DNA from: Flavobacteriales bacterium | Lineage (GTDB): Bacteria > Bacteroidota > Bacteroidia > UBA10329 | Reading direction: 5' to 3' | DNA: 32,137 nucleotides | NCBI GenBank assembly: GCA_018402015.1 | Contig: JAGYJL010000031.1 | Location: 1-32,137, forward strand | Part shown: piece after piece, positions 15,480 through 23,939 of the stretch | Position numbering within the stretch: the stretch's first letter is position 1 | How the letters are laid out: the number at the start of each line of letters is the position of its first letter | Program-made: the position numbers and the translations under genes | The notes under the pieces: model-generated | The model's input: only the letters and a program-made list of their open reading frames with translations | What the model was told of the DNA's origin: nothing | Database searches by the model: none

Positions 15480-17179
15480 GATTCTAAATTCTCGATGATC
15501 TTTTGACGTTCCTGTTTCGAGGCCACTTCCTTACTCAAACTCAGTTCGTAGTAATACTTTGCTCTCTCTTTAATGCTCTGCTCAAGGTAATAATCGCCTA
15601 GCATAAAATAGGTGATGTAGCTTTCTGGGTTAGACGTTACGAACTCCTCTTCCAACTGTTCATTCCACTCTATTTCTTTACCCAAAGCAACATTATCGAA
15701 CAAGCGATTCTTTAACTCTTTGTATCGAAGGAATTGTTGGAATGAGTTCGATTGCAAGAAGTTATCTGCAGGAATGGTAAGCGAATCTACATTCATGGAT
15801 TTCTTAGTTGATGGATACGAGACATCAGTTTGATTTTTGATACCCGTATTCGGAAGTCCCGAATTTGAATGAAATACCTCGTTGAGATCATAGCACAGAA
15901 ACTCCCCTAATTGAAATGGGTTGGTACTGACCCACAGCAACCGTTTCTCTGGCTGAAATACAATTCCATGGTGCGCCAAAAGTTGATTTATCGCTTTCGG
16001 GTTTCCCATTCCAAGCTCTGAACCATCAATGCCATTTCGGTTTCTCAGAATCTGAACAGATTCGGTTGGGTCAATCGGAAAATTCTCTTCCAATAATTGA
16101 TTCAACCTCCGAAATCGGTATTCAGAATCAGAATCTTCCATGTTTTTAAGGTTAACTGGATCTTCCTTGAATGTTTCGCTCTGATAATGATTCGTGCAAG
16201 TGAGTCGACTCTCCAGCGGTCGGTAGATGTCAATTCTATCTGGTGATTTCTCGATAATGGCTGCAGCATGATCTTCAGCAGAACCAACAAGAATAGATTC
16301 GGATACGAACGTTTCTCGAGATCGGGCAATAGCGTATGCCTCATCAATGGTTCTTGCGTACTGAAGAATCTCCCTTGCCAGCAGAGAAATTGGCGTTTTA
16401 GCACCGTTCGGCACAGAACTTTTGGCAGCGTTCAGTGTAACCGTCAGTCCATGCTCATTCATTCCAGAAACCACACCCATAAAACCTGCCCAAGTAACAC
16501 TTGCAAATGCATATCCGCTGTCAGGTTTCAAGAAAAGAAGCACCTTATCCTTGGCAAAATCATCACCCATGTAGAAGTCGAAATTGCGGCCAATTACCAA
16601 CGAAGAATCTGTTGAATACTGATTCCAAACAGCAAAACTCGAGCAGCCCACAATGCTCAGATCCTGTAATGCGTGTCCAATATCATGTGCCGCATGATAG
16701 TTAAGAATCCGACTGTACTTATCGCCAATGAAATCGAACTCGTCTGAAAATGCTCTTGAAACCCCATAGATCTCCTGTTGATATTCTTCTGAAACATGTT
16801 CCGGCAAATGACGATTAAAGAAAACCACACCGTATTTAAGGGTATTAAGGAACCATTCTGATGGAATGAGTTTTTTGATCTGTGCCACAAAACTTTCCTC
16901 TTGACTTACGATCTGTTCGTTGGCCAATTGCCCGAAGTAAAACCCGCGTTCGAATGGAGAACCTTCAATATAGCTTTCCCATATTCCTTTGTGGTTCTGT
17001 CGATACCAATTCGGTCCTACCATGTTCAAGCTATCCGATAAACTCACAGGATACAGCTTTCCGTTGACTTCAATTCGTGGCGGATCAAGTGCCAACCAGG
17101 CATAGCTCAATTTCAAAACACTCCACCCCACTACTAGTAAGAGAGCAAATCCAAGAAGTACGTGTTTCAGCAGTTTCAT
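15470..17179 (-). CDS. C45-family autoproteolytic acyltransferase/hydrolase, membrane-anchored or exported
   Basis: 569 residues from the ATG at 17179. An N-terminal hydrophobic segment (HVLLGFALLLVVGWSVL, about 6-24) without an obvious cleavage site suggests a membrane anchor with the catalytic domain outside the cytoplasm. The Ntn-hydrolase core is recognisable: SIVGCSSFAVWNQ with C179 after Gly as the autocleavage site and nucleophile, then VIGRNFDF (196-203), then GVVSGMNEHGLTVTLNAAKS. This resembles acyl-CoA:6-aminopenicillanate acyltransferase and related amide-forming or amide-cutting enzymes. A C-terminal helical part (about 470-569) includes one TPR-like stretch (ITYFMLGDYYLEQ...KYYYELSLSK). 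It is the first gene of a coupled pair with the PaaK-like ligase and is divergent from fumarylacetoacetase. Natural substrates of bacterial C45 proteins are largely unknown. Confidence 0.82.
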   Translation of the reverse strand: MKLLKHVLLGFALLLVVGWSVLKLSYAWLALDPPRIEVNGKLYPVSLSDSLNMVGPNWYRQNHKGIWESYIEGSPFERGFYFGQLANEQIVSQEESFVAQIKKLIPSEWFLNTLKYGVVFFNRHLPEHVSEEYQQEIYGVSRAFSDEFDFIGDKYSRILNYHAAHDIGHALQDLSIVGCSSFAVWNQYSTDSSLVIGRNFDFYMGDDFAKDKVLLFLKPDSGYAFASVTWAGFMGVVSGMNEHGLTVTLNAAKSSVPNGAKTPISLLAREILQYARTIDEAYAIARSRETFVSESILVGSAEDHAAAIIEKSPDRIDIYRPLESRLTCTNHYQSETFKEDPVNLKNMEDSDSEYRFRRLNQLLEENFPIDPTESVQILRNRNGIDGSELGMGNPKAINQLLAHHGIVFQPEKRLLWVSTNPFQLGEFLCYDLNEVFHSNSGLPNTGIKNQTDVSYPSTKKSMNVDSLTIPADNFLQSNSFQQFLRYKELKNRLFDNVALGKEIEWNEQLEEEFVTSNPESYITYFMLGDYYLEQSIKERAKYYYELSLSKEVASKQERQKIIENLESCH

Positions 17180-17200
17180 TTAAAGGTTTCGAAGTTAGAA

Positions 17201-17230
17201 TTTGTCAACCGTCTCAACTGGTTACTTTTG
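17201..17230 (+). promoter_or_regulatory. Complete Bacteroidota promoter for fumarylacetoacetase
   Basis: TTTG (17201-17204), an 18-base spacer and TACTTTTG (17223-17230) match the -33 TTTG / TAnnTTTG -7 consensus of the phylum in full. Transcription should start near 17236, about 20 bases before the ATG at 17255. This is the best promoter in the window and decides the start of the gene. Confidence 0.75.
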
Positions 17231-17254
17231 CCCAATAATCCAAAAACAGATATC

Positions 17255-18499
17255 ATGATAAGTTGGTTCGAGATTCCTGAGGACAGCGATTTCAGTTTAG
17301 CGAACATCCCATTTGGGATTTTCAGAACCGAAGGGCGACCAAGAGCAGCCACAAGAATAGGTGATTCAGTAATCGATCTGGATGTGCTGCATAAGGCAGG
17401 TCTCTTTTCGGGTATCAACTTGCCTGAAGAAATCTTCAGTCAATCTGTTCTCAATGATTTTATCGCATTGGGCAAACCCACAACCAATCGCACTCGCGAG
17501 CGCATTCAAGAACTGTTTGACGCATCAAACGGAGAACTTCGAGATAACTGGGCCACACGAGTTGACGCGATACGTAAGGCAGATGGGACAGATATGCTTA
17601 TGCCTGTTCGTGTTGGAGATTATACCGATTTCTATAGTAGTCGTGAGCACGCAACAAATGTTGGAACCATGTTCCGCGATCCGAATAACGCTTTGCTTCC
17701 CAACTGGCTTCATATACCTGTTGGATATCACGGTAGAGCATCTTCAATTGTGATCAGCGGAACCCCACTGCATAGACCAAAAGGACAGACCAAAGCAGAT
17801 GATGCTGAACTACCGACATTTGGCCCTAGCCGTTTACTCGATTTTGAGCTCGAGATGGCTTTCATCGTTGGGAAATCTAATGACCTAGGCACTTCTGTTT
17901 CAGTTGAAGAAGCCGAGGACCACATTTTCGGGATGGTGGTTTTCAATGATTGGAGTGCCAGAGATATTCAAAAATGGGAGTACGTACCTCTGGGGCCTTT
18001 CTTAGCCAAGAATTTCGGCTCGTCCATTTCTCCGTGGATCGTTACCATGGAAGCATTGGAGCAGTTCCGGTCGCCAAGTCCAAAGCAAGAACCAGCCGTT
18101 CTGCCCTATTTGGAGATGAAGAAAGACCATAATTTCGATATAAACCTAGAAGCGATCATTGAAACGGAAAGTGGTGCCGCTAAAACGGTAAGCAACTCCA
18201 ATTTCAAGCATATGTATTGGAGTATGGCTCAACAATTGGCACATCATACTATAAATGGTTGCAATATGAATGTGGGCGATATGTGCGCCTCTGGAACAAT
18301 ATCTGGCCCAACTCCAGATAGCTACGGTTCTATGTTGGAAATAACCTGGAGAGGTTCTAAACCCATATCAATGCCAGATGGCACCGAACGTAAATTCATT
18401 CAGGATGGCGACACCGTAATTATGAAAGCTTTCTGCGAGAAAGATGGAAAGCGGGTTGGATTTGGCGAAGTGAGGACAAAAGTGCTGCCAGCCGTTTAA
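17255..18499 (+). CDS. fahA: Fumarylacetoacetase (last step of tyrosine/homogentisate breakdown)
   Basis: The enzyme splits fumarylacetoacetate into fumarate and acetoacetate. From the ATG at 17255 there are 414 residues, the usual length. The upstream in-frame ATG at 17162 would include the promoter and is rejected. An N-terminal SH3-like domain (SWFEIPEDSDFSLANIPFG) precedes the FAH fold. Active-site residues are present: DFYSSREH (metal ligand D125, Y127, catalytic H132), FELE (metal ligands E198, E200), FNDWSARDIQ (D232), and FLAKNFG (K252). The rest of the tyrosine pathway is not in the window. The gene is monocistronic, with its own promoter and terminator, and divergent from the C45 acyltransferase gene. 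Confidence 0.96.
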   Translation: MISWFEIPEDSDFSLANIPFGIFRTEGRPRAATRIGDSVIDLDVLHKAGLFSGINLPEEIFSQSVLNDFIALGKPTTNRTRERIQELFDASNGELRDNWATRVDAIRKADGTDMLMPVRVGDYTDFYSSREHATNVGTMFRDPNNALLPNWLHIPVGYHGRASSIVISGTPLHRPKGQTKADDAELPTFGPSRLLDFELEMAFIVGKSNDLGTSVSVEEAEDHIFGMVVFNDWSARDIQKWEYVPLGPFLAKNFGSSISPWIVTMEALEQFRSPSPKQEPAVLPYLEMKKDHNFDINLEAIIETESGAAKTVSNSNFKHMYWSMAQQLAHHTINGCNMNVGDMCASGTISGPTPDSYGSMLEITWRGSKPISMPDGTERKFIQDGDTVIMKAFCEKDGKRVGFGEVRTKVLPAV

Positions 18500-18519
18500 A
18501 GCAACTACTTGGAAATAAG

Positions 18520-18550
18520 AAGGCCGCTCCGAAATCGGAGCGGCCTTTTC
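18520..18550 (+). terminator. Rho-independent terminator after fumarylacetoacetase
   Basis: An 11-base perfect stem (GGCCGCTCCGA / TCGGAGCGGCC, 18522-18545) with a minimal loop is followed by TTTT and further T-rich sequence. It lies between convergent genes, and the AAGG/CCTT flanks could let it work in both directions. Confidence 0.88.
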
Positions 18551-18570
18551 ATTTTACCGAAACTAAACTC

Positions 18571-18789
18571 TTAGTGAGCAGCTTCTTCAACAACTTCTTC
18601 TGCTTCAGTAGCAAGGCTATCCACAGCCTCAACTGCTTCTTCTACAGCCTCTTCTACTTCAGTAGCAGCTTCTTCAACAACTTCAGTAGCTTCTTCTGCA
18701 GGAGCTTCTTCAGTGTGAGATCCGCAAGCAACGAAACTTGCAAAGAAAACTGCAACCATCAAGTTGCTAAACAGTGTAGACTTTTTCAT
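18571..18789 (-). CDS. Short acidic lipoprotein rich in Glu, Ala and Val
   Basis: 72 residues from the ATG at 18789. The signal (MKKSTLFSNLMVAVFFASFVAC) ends in a lipobox with Cys22. The mature 50 residues are almost entirely Glu, Ala, Val and Thr in an irregular EE-A-x-E-V-EE pattern, expected to form a highly negative helix with no enzymatic features. The DNA contains an exact 20-base direct repeat (18578-18597 and 18665-18684), showing that the repeat pattern arose at DNA level. A TAnnTTTG element lies 32 bases upstream. The function is unknown; such small lipoproteins are common in Bacteroidota genomes. It converges on fumarylacetoacetase across a terminator. Confidence 0.8.
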   Translation of the reverse strand: MKKSTLFSNLMVAVFFASFVACGSHTEEAPAEEATEVVEEAATEVEEAVEEAVEAVDSLATEAEEVVEEAAH

Positions 18790-18820
18790 GTGTTAAAATG
18801 GATTTGGTTTATGAGAGGGT

Positions 18821-18828
18821 CAAACGTA
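18821..18828 (-). promoter_or_regulatory. -7 promoter element for the acidic lipoprotein
   Basis: The minus strand reads TACGTTTG, an exact TAnnTTTG match, predicting a leader of about 25 bases before the ATG at 18789. The -33 region is not clear. Confidence 0.5.
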
Positions 18829-18968
18829 CCAACTATTATGAACTTTTTCAGCATAATGTTAATAAATCAGTAATAACTGCCGCCATAGCTTAAACGATCT
18901 GCTCCATTATGAACATTTGCAATTTGATACTTAAAGTCGATACGTAACGTTAGCGCTTTAAATCAGAA

Positions 18969-18976
18969 TACATTTG
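18969..18976 (+). promoter_or_regulatory. -7 promoter element for the AsmA-like/kinase/hemW operon
   Basis: TACATTTG matches TAnnTTTG and ends eight bases before the ATG at 18985, giving a very short leader. The rest of 18790-18968 shows no coding frame or other structure I can name. Confidence 0.5.
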
Positions 18977-18984
18977 TTTGTACG

Positions 18985-21603
18985 ATGACCATCATAAAAC
19001 GCATTGCATTCTTCATTCTACTTCTACTATTCCTATTGGGTGGAACGATGGTGTTTATTGTTTGGAAGTATGAAGATGACCTGAAAAACTTTGCGTTGGA
19101 TTCGGCAAGATCAGCCATTGTAACAGACATTGAGTTCAATGAGAATGTTGTTCTTTCCTTTTGGAGCGATTTCCCATTGATTGCTGTAGAAATTGAAGAC
19201 ATACGAATTGAGGATTCCTTCAGAACAGATACGCTGCTATCGGTAAAAAAAGCTTTCGTTCAATTCGACCTTATAAAACTGCTTAAGAATGAGATAACCA
19301 TTGAAGGCATTCGTGTAACAGATGGTTTTCTACGCTTGCGCAGAAATGCTTCCGACCAATGGAACTACAGGGTTTGGAAAACTTCAGACTCGAACGACAA
19401 TAAAGCGAAGACTGATTTCAGCATTGAGATACTGACCTTGGAAAATATTCAGCTCGATTACGATGACCGTAATATTGACCTCAACATTCAATTCCTTTCC
19501 GAAAAGTCTAGAATCAAAGGAAGGTTCACAGACGAGAATCAACGGTTGGGAATAAGTCTGAATGGCTTTATGCAACGTTTGACCACTAATGGTGCAGACC
19601 GCATAATTGACCTCCCGCTGAACATTGCAGGTGTACTGAACATCAACTCGGCAGAAAAAATCTATACGATTGAAATGGCCAATGCCATCCTTGCAGGAAG
19701 CGAAATGGTTCTAGATGCAGAATGGCGCGGATTGGAAGACGGCACCAACATGCAAATGAAGGTCCATGCTGGCAACATTGAGCCAGCATCGCTGCTCCCT
19801 CATATTTGGCCACAAATGCCAGAGAACATCAGAGCTCTGAACCTTACAGGAAGAGCCGATCTGATCTTTTCGCTGAATGGACCATTTAGGTTGAACAGCG
19901 GTCCGAAATTGGAAGCCACCATTAGAATGCGCGATGGTGGATTGAATTTCCAGAACACCAGTGTTTCCGATCTGAATTTTGAAGGTTCGTTACACATGGA
20001 GGACATCAAGCGCTCCAAGGCAATGACACTCCAGTTCGACCAATTCAAATTGAGTACTTCAGCGGGTTATGTTGAAGGAAAAGGCACGCTGACAGACCTG
20101 ACCGATCCGTACCTGAAAATCAGTTCTACAGGTAATTCTAAGTTGGAAGAATTGACCGTGGTGGCTGGAATAGATTCTGAGTTGGAGGCTTCCGGATCCA
20201 TTTCTTGGAAAATTGAATTCTCAGGTCCTTTGGGAAAGGACTTTAGGACCACATTGAATGAATTGAAGCAAATGGAATGGTCTGGCGAACTGAGTCTGGA
20301 GAATTCGTTCCTCAAATTCAACGCTGGAATTCCGCCTTTGGAAAGTTTCAATGCCAACATCTCTTTAAGCAAGGGAAAAACTTCCGTTACCGATTGTAAT
20401 GGAAAGATCGGTCATCTTGTGTTTGATGGAAACGTGGAAGTTGCCAACCTGAAACAGATACTCACCGAACCGGATCATCCTGTGAGTTTGGCAGGTAAAA
20501 TTCACGTGGCAGAACTCGATATTGCTCTACTACCGAACGAATGGAAATTCGAAAGCGAAACAGAAACATCCAGTTCAAGAGCTTTGACCATTGATTTAAG
20601 ATCCGAATTCGACCTGATCCGTTATCACAATTTCACTGCATCTGAAGTGAGCGGCAACATTAACATGCAGAACGAACAAGTGAGGGTTACCGATATTGTA
20701 CTTGACGCTTTGGGCGGTAAAATAAATGCTCAACTAGACTACGCTTCTGCAGAAACAGGCTACGTTCTTCAGTTGGACGGAAGGATGAGAAACATTGACA
20801 TGAGTAGAACATTGGTCGAATGGGACAACTTCGGACAAAAGTCTATCACATCAGATAATCTTAGAGGTAAAGCCAGTGCCGATCTTAGAGCAGAGATCCA
20901 CTTGGACGCTGACCAACAGATCATTCGAAATAAAATGAAGGTCGATGCCGATGTGGAAGTAGTTGGAGGTGAACTTATCAAGTTCGAACCATTGATGGCG
21001 CTATCCAAATTCATTGATGTGGAGGAATTGAATCGAGTACGGTTCGATACGCTTCGAAATCAATTGAGCATCAGCGATAATAGGATCCATATTCCAAGAA
21101 TGACGGTTGCCAGTAGTATTTTGAATGTGGATGTATTCGGTGAACACGGTTTCGACCAAGAAATGGATTACCACGTTAATCTATTATTGAACGACCTACT
21201 GCGCAGAAAGGCCAAGAAAAAGGAAACGTTTGATGGCCATGAGATCATTGACGAAAAAGGAAAAACCCGTTTGTTCCTTTGGGTGCGCGGCAAGCCTGGC
21301 GATATTAAGGTTGGCTTTGATAAACGCGAGGTCAGAAAGAAACTGAAAGAGGATTTCAAACAGGAAGGACAGACCATTAAGCAGCTTTTCAAAGAAGAAT
21401 TCGGTGGATCTAAGACCCAGAAGGAAGAAACGCAACAAGTTGAGTTCAGATTGGAGGATGACGGTGTATCTGAACAACCGAATTCGACTCAGCAGGAAAC
21501 ACCCAAAACAGAAAGTAAACCGAAGAAAAAGAAAGGCCTGTTCTCATCAGAACCGGATGAGTCTGAATCGGAAGGAGGATTTGAAATTGAATTCGACCCT
21601 TAA
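18985..21603 (+). CDS. AsmA-like inner-membrane-anchored periplasmic protein
   Basis: An 872-residue protein with one N-terminal membrane anchor (IIKRIAFFILLLLFLLGGTMVFIVW, about 3-28) and a very long beta-rich periplasmic region. The start (LKNFALDSARSAIVTDIEFNENVVLSFWSDFPLIAVEIEDI) matches the usual entry of Bacteroidota AsmA proteins. The C-terminal AsmA region includes LRGKASADLRAEI and VDADVEVVGGELIKFEPLMALSKFIDVEELNRVRF (about 620-680). AsmA/TamB-type proteins are thought to form lipid-conducting bridges between the two membranes; that role is inferred here from the family. The end (about 790-872) is low-complexity and charged (KTQKEETQQ, KPKKKKG, DESESEGG). It begins an operon whose next gene starts 36 bases later. 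Confidence 0.82.
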   Translation: MTIIKRIAFFILLLLFLLGGTMVFIVWKYEDDLKNFALDSARSAIVTDIEFNENVVLSFWSDFPLIAVEIEDIRIEDSFRTDTLLSVKKAFVQFDLIKLLKNEITIEGIRVTDGFLRLRRNASDQWNYRVWKTSDSNDNKAKTDFSIEILTLENIQLDYDDRNIDLNIQFLSEKSRIKGRFTDENQRLGISLNGFMQRLTTNGADRIIDLPLNIAGVLNINSAEKIYTIEMANAILAGSEMVLDAEWRGLEDGTNMQMKVHAGNIEPASLLPHIWPQMPENIRALNLTGRADLIFSLNGPFRLNSGPKLEATIRMRDGGLNFQNTSVSDLNFEGSLHMEDIKRSKAMTLQFDQFKLSTSAGYVEGKGTLTDLTDPYLKISSTGNSKLEELTVVAGIDSELEASGSISWKIEFSGPLGKDFRTTLNELKQMEWSGELSLENSFLKFNAGIPPLESFNANISLSKGKTSVTDCNGKIGHLVFDGNVEVANLKQILTEPDHPVSLAGKIHVAELDIALLPNEWKFESETETSSSRALTIDLRSEFDLIRYHNFTASEVSGNINMQNEQVRVTDIVLDALGGKINAQLDYASAETGYVLQLDGRMRNIDMSRTLVEWDNFGQKSITSDNLRGKASADLRAEIHLDADQQIIRNKMKVDADVEVVGGELIKFEPLMALSKFIDVEELNRVRFDTLRNQLSISDNRIHIPRMTVASSILNVDVFGEHGFDQEMDYHVNLLLNDLLRRKAKKKETFDGHEIIDEKGKTRLFLWVRGKPGDIKVGFDKREVRKKLKEDFKQEGQTIKQLFKEEFGGSKTQKEETQQVEFRLEDDGVSEQPNSTQQETPKTESKPKKKKGLFSSEPDESESEGGFEIEFDP

Positions 21604-21639
21604 GACCTACTTTTACGTTCATCAATCAGGTGCTAAAGC

Positions 21640-22794
21640 GTGAATATCTATTCTCAGAAACAACGTTGGAAAATGCTTCTTGTGATCATTGCCATGATCA
21701 TCGGGATAGGTTCGCTCGTTTATACCAATCAGCTTGTAGGCAGATTGGCCATAGAAGAGCGGAACCGTGTTGAACTTTGGGCCAACGGAACCAAATTCCT
21801 TGCAACTTCTGCAGACCAGAATACCGATCTGAGTTTCGTTTTTGAGGTGGTAAAGTCGAACAGCACCATTCCACTTATCCTAACGGATGGTGAGCAGCAC
21901 ATTATCTCCATCAGAAACTTCGATGAAGAAAAAAGTGCGGATAGTATTTACAAGCAAGAGCAACTGGCCAACATCATCGGTAAAAACACACCAATTGAGA
22001 TTGAACTTTACGGTGGCACCAAGAATTACATCTACTACGATAATTCCGACCTCTACTACCAACTCAAGTATTACCCGTACGTAAGTTTAGGGATCATATC
22101 CATCTTCATTCTGGTGGCTTATTTCGCATTCAGTTTTGCACGCAAGGCAGAACAGGATCAGGTGTGGGTTGGAATGGCCAAGGAAACAGCCCATCAATTA
22201 GGCACACCACTTTCTTCCCTTATTGCCTGGATCGAATACTTGAAATTGAAAGAAGTTGATCAAGCCATTTTGAACGATATGAAGAAAGACGTTTCGAGGC
22301 TTGAAACCATTACCGAGCGTTTTTCAAAGATCGGCTCTGTACCAGAACTCGTGCCCGAAGACATTGTATCGGTGCTGGAAGAAAGCATTGATTACATGCG
22401 AACTCGGAGCTCGAAAAAAGTACAATTCAGCTTCGAAACTAACGGAATTGAAGGCTTACAGATACCGATAAACATACCGTTGTTCGCGTGGGTGATTGAA
22501 AACCTTTGCCGAAATGCCATTGATGCAATGGAAGGCACTGGAGCTATTGACATAGAACTTGCAGACGCTGGAAATGCGGTCACAATTGATGTGTCGGATA
22601 CTGGAAAAGGAATTGCCAGATCGAAATTCGAAACGGTTTTTCAACCTGGTTACACCAGCAAGAAACGCGGTTGGGGACTCGGACTTTCACTAACCAAAAG
22701 GATTGTTGAGCAATACCATGGAGGCAAAATAGTGGTTCGTAATTCTGAAATTGGAAAAGGAACCACCTTCCGCATTACCATCAATAAAGGCTAA
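21640..22794 (+). CDS. Membrane sensor histidine kinase (orphan)
   Basis: 384 residues starting with GTG at 21640. The leading YSQKQRWKMLLVIIAMIIGIGS places charged residues before the first membrane segment (about 12-30) and fits this conserved Bacteroidota kinase, so GTG is preferred over the ATG at codon 12. A periplasmic sensor of about 110 residues is followed by a second membrane segment (about 147-167). There is no HAMP or PAS domain. The phosphoacceptor is H185 in KETAHQLGTPLSSL. The ATP-binding domain has an N-box (NLCRNAIDAM, 288-297), G1 DTGKGI (320-325), and G2 GWGLGLS followed by GKGTTF. No response regulator is adjacent. The stop codon overlaps the hemW start (TAATG), so the two are translationally coupled. 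Confidence 0.9.
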   Translation: MNIYSQKQRWKMLLVIIAMIIGIGSLVYTNQLVGRLAIEERNRVELWANGTKFLATSADQNTDLSFVFEVVKSNSTIPLILTDGEQHIISIRNFDEEKSADSIYKQEQLANIIGKNTPIEIELYGGTKNYIYYDNSDLYYQLKYYPYVSLGIISIFILVAYFAFSFARKAEQDQVWVGMAKETAHQLGTPLSSLIAWIEYLKLKEVDQAILNDMKKDVSRLETITERFSKIGSVPELVPEDIVSVLEESIDYMRTRSSKKVQFSFETNGIEGLQIPINIPLFAWVIENLCRNAIDAMEGTGAIDIELADAGNAVTIDVSDTGKGIARSKFETVFQPGYTSKKRGWGLGLSLTKRIVEQYHGGKIVVRNSEIGKGTTFRITINKG

Positions 22795-23912
22795 TGGCCG
22801 GAATCTACGTGCATATTCCGTTCTGCCGAAGAGCGTGTCATTACTGCGATTTTCACTTCACCACCAATCTCAGCAGATCAGATGAGTTGGTTGATGCCAT
22901 TCTGAAGGAATTGGCGTTGAGCCATGATTATCTGAACGGTGAAAAAGTTGAAACCATCTATTTCGGAGGCGGTACTCCTTCCCTACTTACAACAGTCAGT
23001 TTAGCACGTATCCTCGAAGAAATTAATCGGTTTCATTCGGTTGATTCAAATATTGAACTTACGCTTGAAGCGAACCCGGAAGATCTTTCTGATGGGAAAC
23101 TGAAAGAACTAAAGTCGATCGGAATAAATAGACTGAGCCTCGGAACGCAATCCTTTATTGATAACGAACTGAAATGGATGAATAGGATGCACACGGCCGG
23201 TCAGGCAAAAAAAGCCATAAGCGATGCTCAAACTCAGGGGTTTGATAACATCAGCATCGACCTGATATTTGGTCTACCTCAACAAACGGAACAAGATTGG
23301 CAGTTGAATTTAGAAACAGCAATTGCGCTGAATATCCAGCACATTTCCAGTTATTCGCTAACCATTGAACCGAAAACGGTACTGCATTCAAACATCAAAA
23401 AAGGTAAACAACAACCGCCAGACGAGAACAATTCTGCCCGTTTCTTTCAGATGAACATGGAAGCGCTGTCGGCAGCAGGATTTGAGCATTACGAGATCAG
23501 CAACTACGCGCGGACGGGATTCATCTCCAAGCACAATTCATCTTATTGGCATGGCGTAAATTACCTTGGCATAGGGCCATCTGCACATTCCTTCAATGGC
23601 ACGCATCGTCAATGGAATGTACGAAGTAACGCGGCCTACATGGCCAACATCAAGAACGGTAAGCCGTATTTCGAAACAGAAACTCTTTCAATTACAGATA
23701 AGATCAATGAGCAGATTTTAACTGGCCTCAGGACCAAATGGGGCGTGCAAAGGCAACAGATTGAAAGATTGGACGAAAACGCGTGGAAAGCCGTAAAGAA
23801 CGAGGCACTGAAACATAGCCACAAAGGGTTGCGGGTAAACGATAATGGCATTTTTCTGACGGAAGAAGGAATGTTGATAGCTGATAATCTGACTGCAGCA
23901 CTTTTCATTTAG
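22794..23912 (+). CDS. hemW: Radical SAM heme chaperone HemW
   Basis: A 372-residue radical-SAM protein beginning AGIYVHIPFCRRACHYCDF, with C11, C15 and C18 binding the 4Fe-4S cluster. GGGTPS (about 62-67), LEANPED and RLSLGTQSF follow. The sequence KHNSSYW is the diagnostic HemW signature that separates it from coproporphyrinogen dehydrogenase HemN. A winged C-terminal domain follows (LRTKWGVQ..., GIFLTEEGMLIADNL). HemW is understood to insert heme into target proteins; older databases list it as an oxygen-independent coproporphyrinogen oxidase. It is the third gene of the operon and overlaps the kinase stop codon by one base. Confidence 0.95.
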   Translation: MAGIYVHIPFCRRACHYCDFHFTTNLSRSDELVDAILKELALSHDYLNGEKVETIYFGGGTPSLLTTVSLARILEEINRFHSVDSNIELTLEANPEDLSDGKLKELKSIGINRLSLGTQSFIDNELKWMNRMHTAGQAKKAISDAQTQGFDNISIDLIFGLPQQTEQDWQLNLETAIALNIQHISSYSLTIEPKTVLHSNIKKGKQQPPDENNSARFFQMNMEALSAAGFEHYEISNYARTGFISKHNSSYWHGVNYLGIGPSAHSFNGTHRQWNVRSNAAYMANIKNGKPYFETETLSITDKINEQILTGLRTKWGVQRQQIERLDENAWKAVKNEALKHSHKGLRVNDNGIFLTEEGMLIADNLTAALFI

Positions 23913-23922
23913 AACGGGGCAT

Positions 23923-23930
23923 TACCTTTG
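23923..23930 (+). promoter_or_regulatory. -7 promoter element for the exosortase gene
   Basis: TACCTTTG, an exact TAnnTTTG match, ends nine bases before the ATG at 23940. It lies in the short gap after hemW, implying that the exosortase can be transcribed separately, with an almost leaderless message. Confidence 0.5.
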
Positions 23931-23939
23931 ACAGAGCTA

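Noticed and set aside
17162-17254. N-terminal extension of fumarylacetoacetase
   Set aside because: The extension contains a complete promoter and does not resemble the family N-terminus.
18790-18968. Possible small RNA or short gene in the gap
   Set aside because: No frame with a start, no strong hairpin and no terminator were found; only promoter-like sequence.
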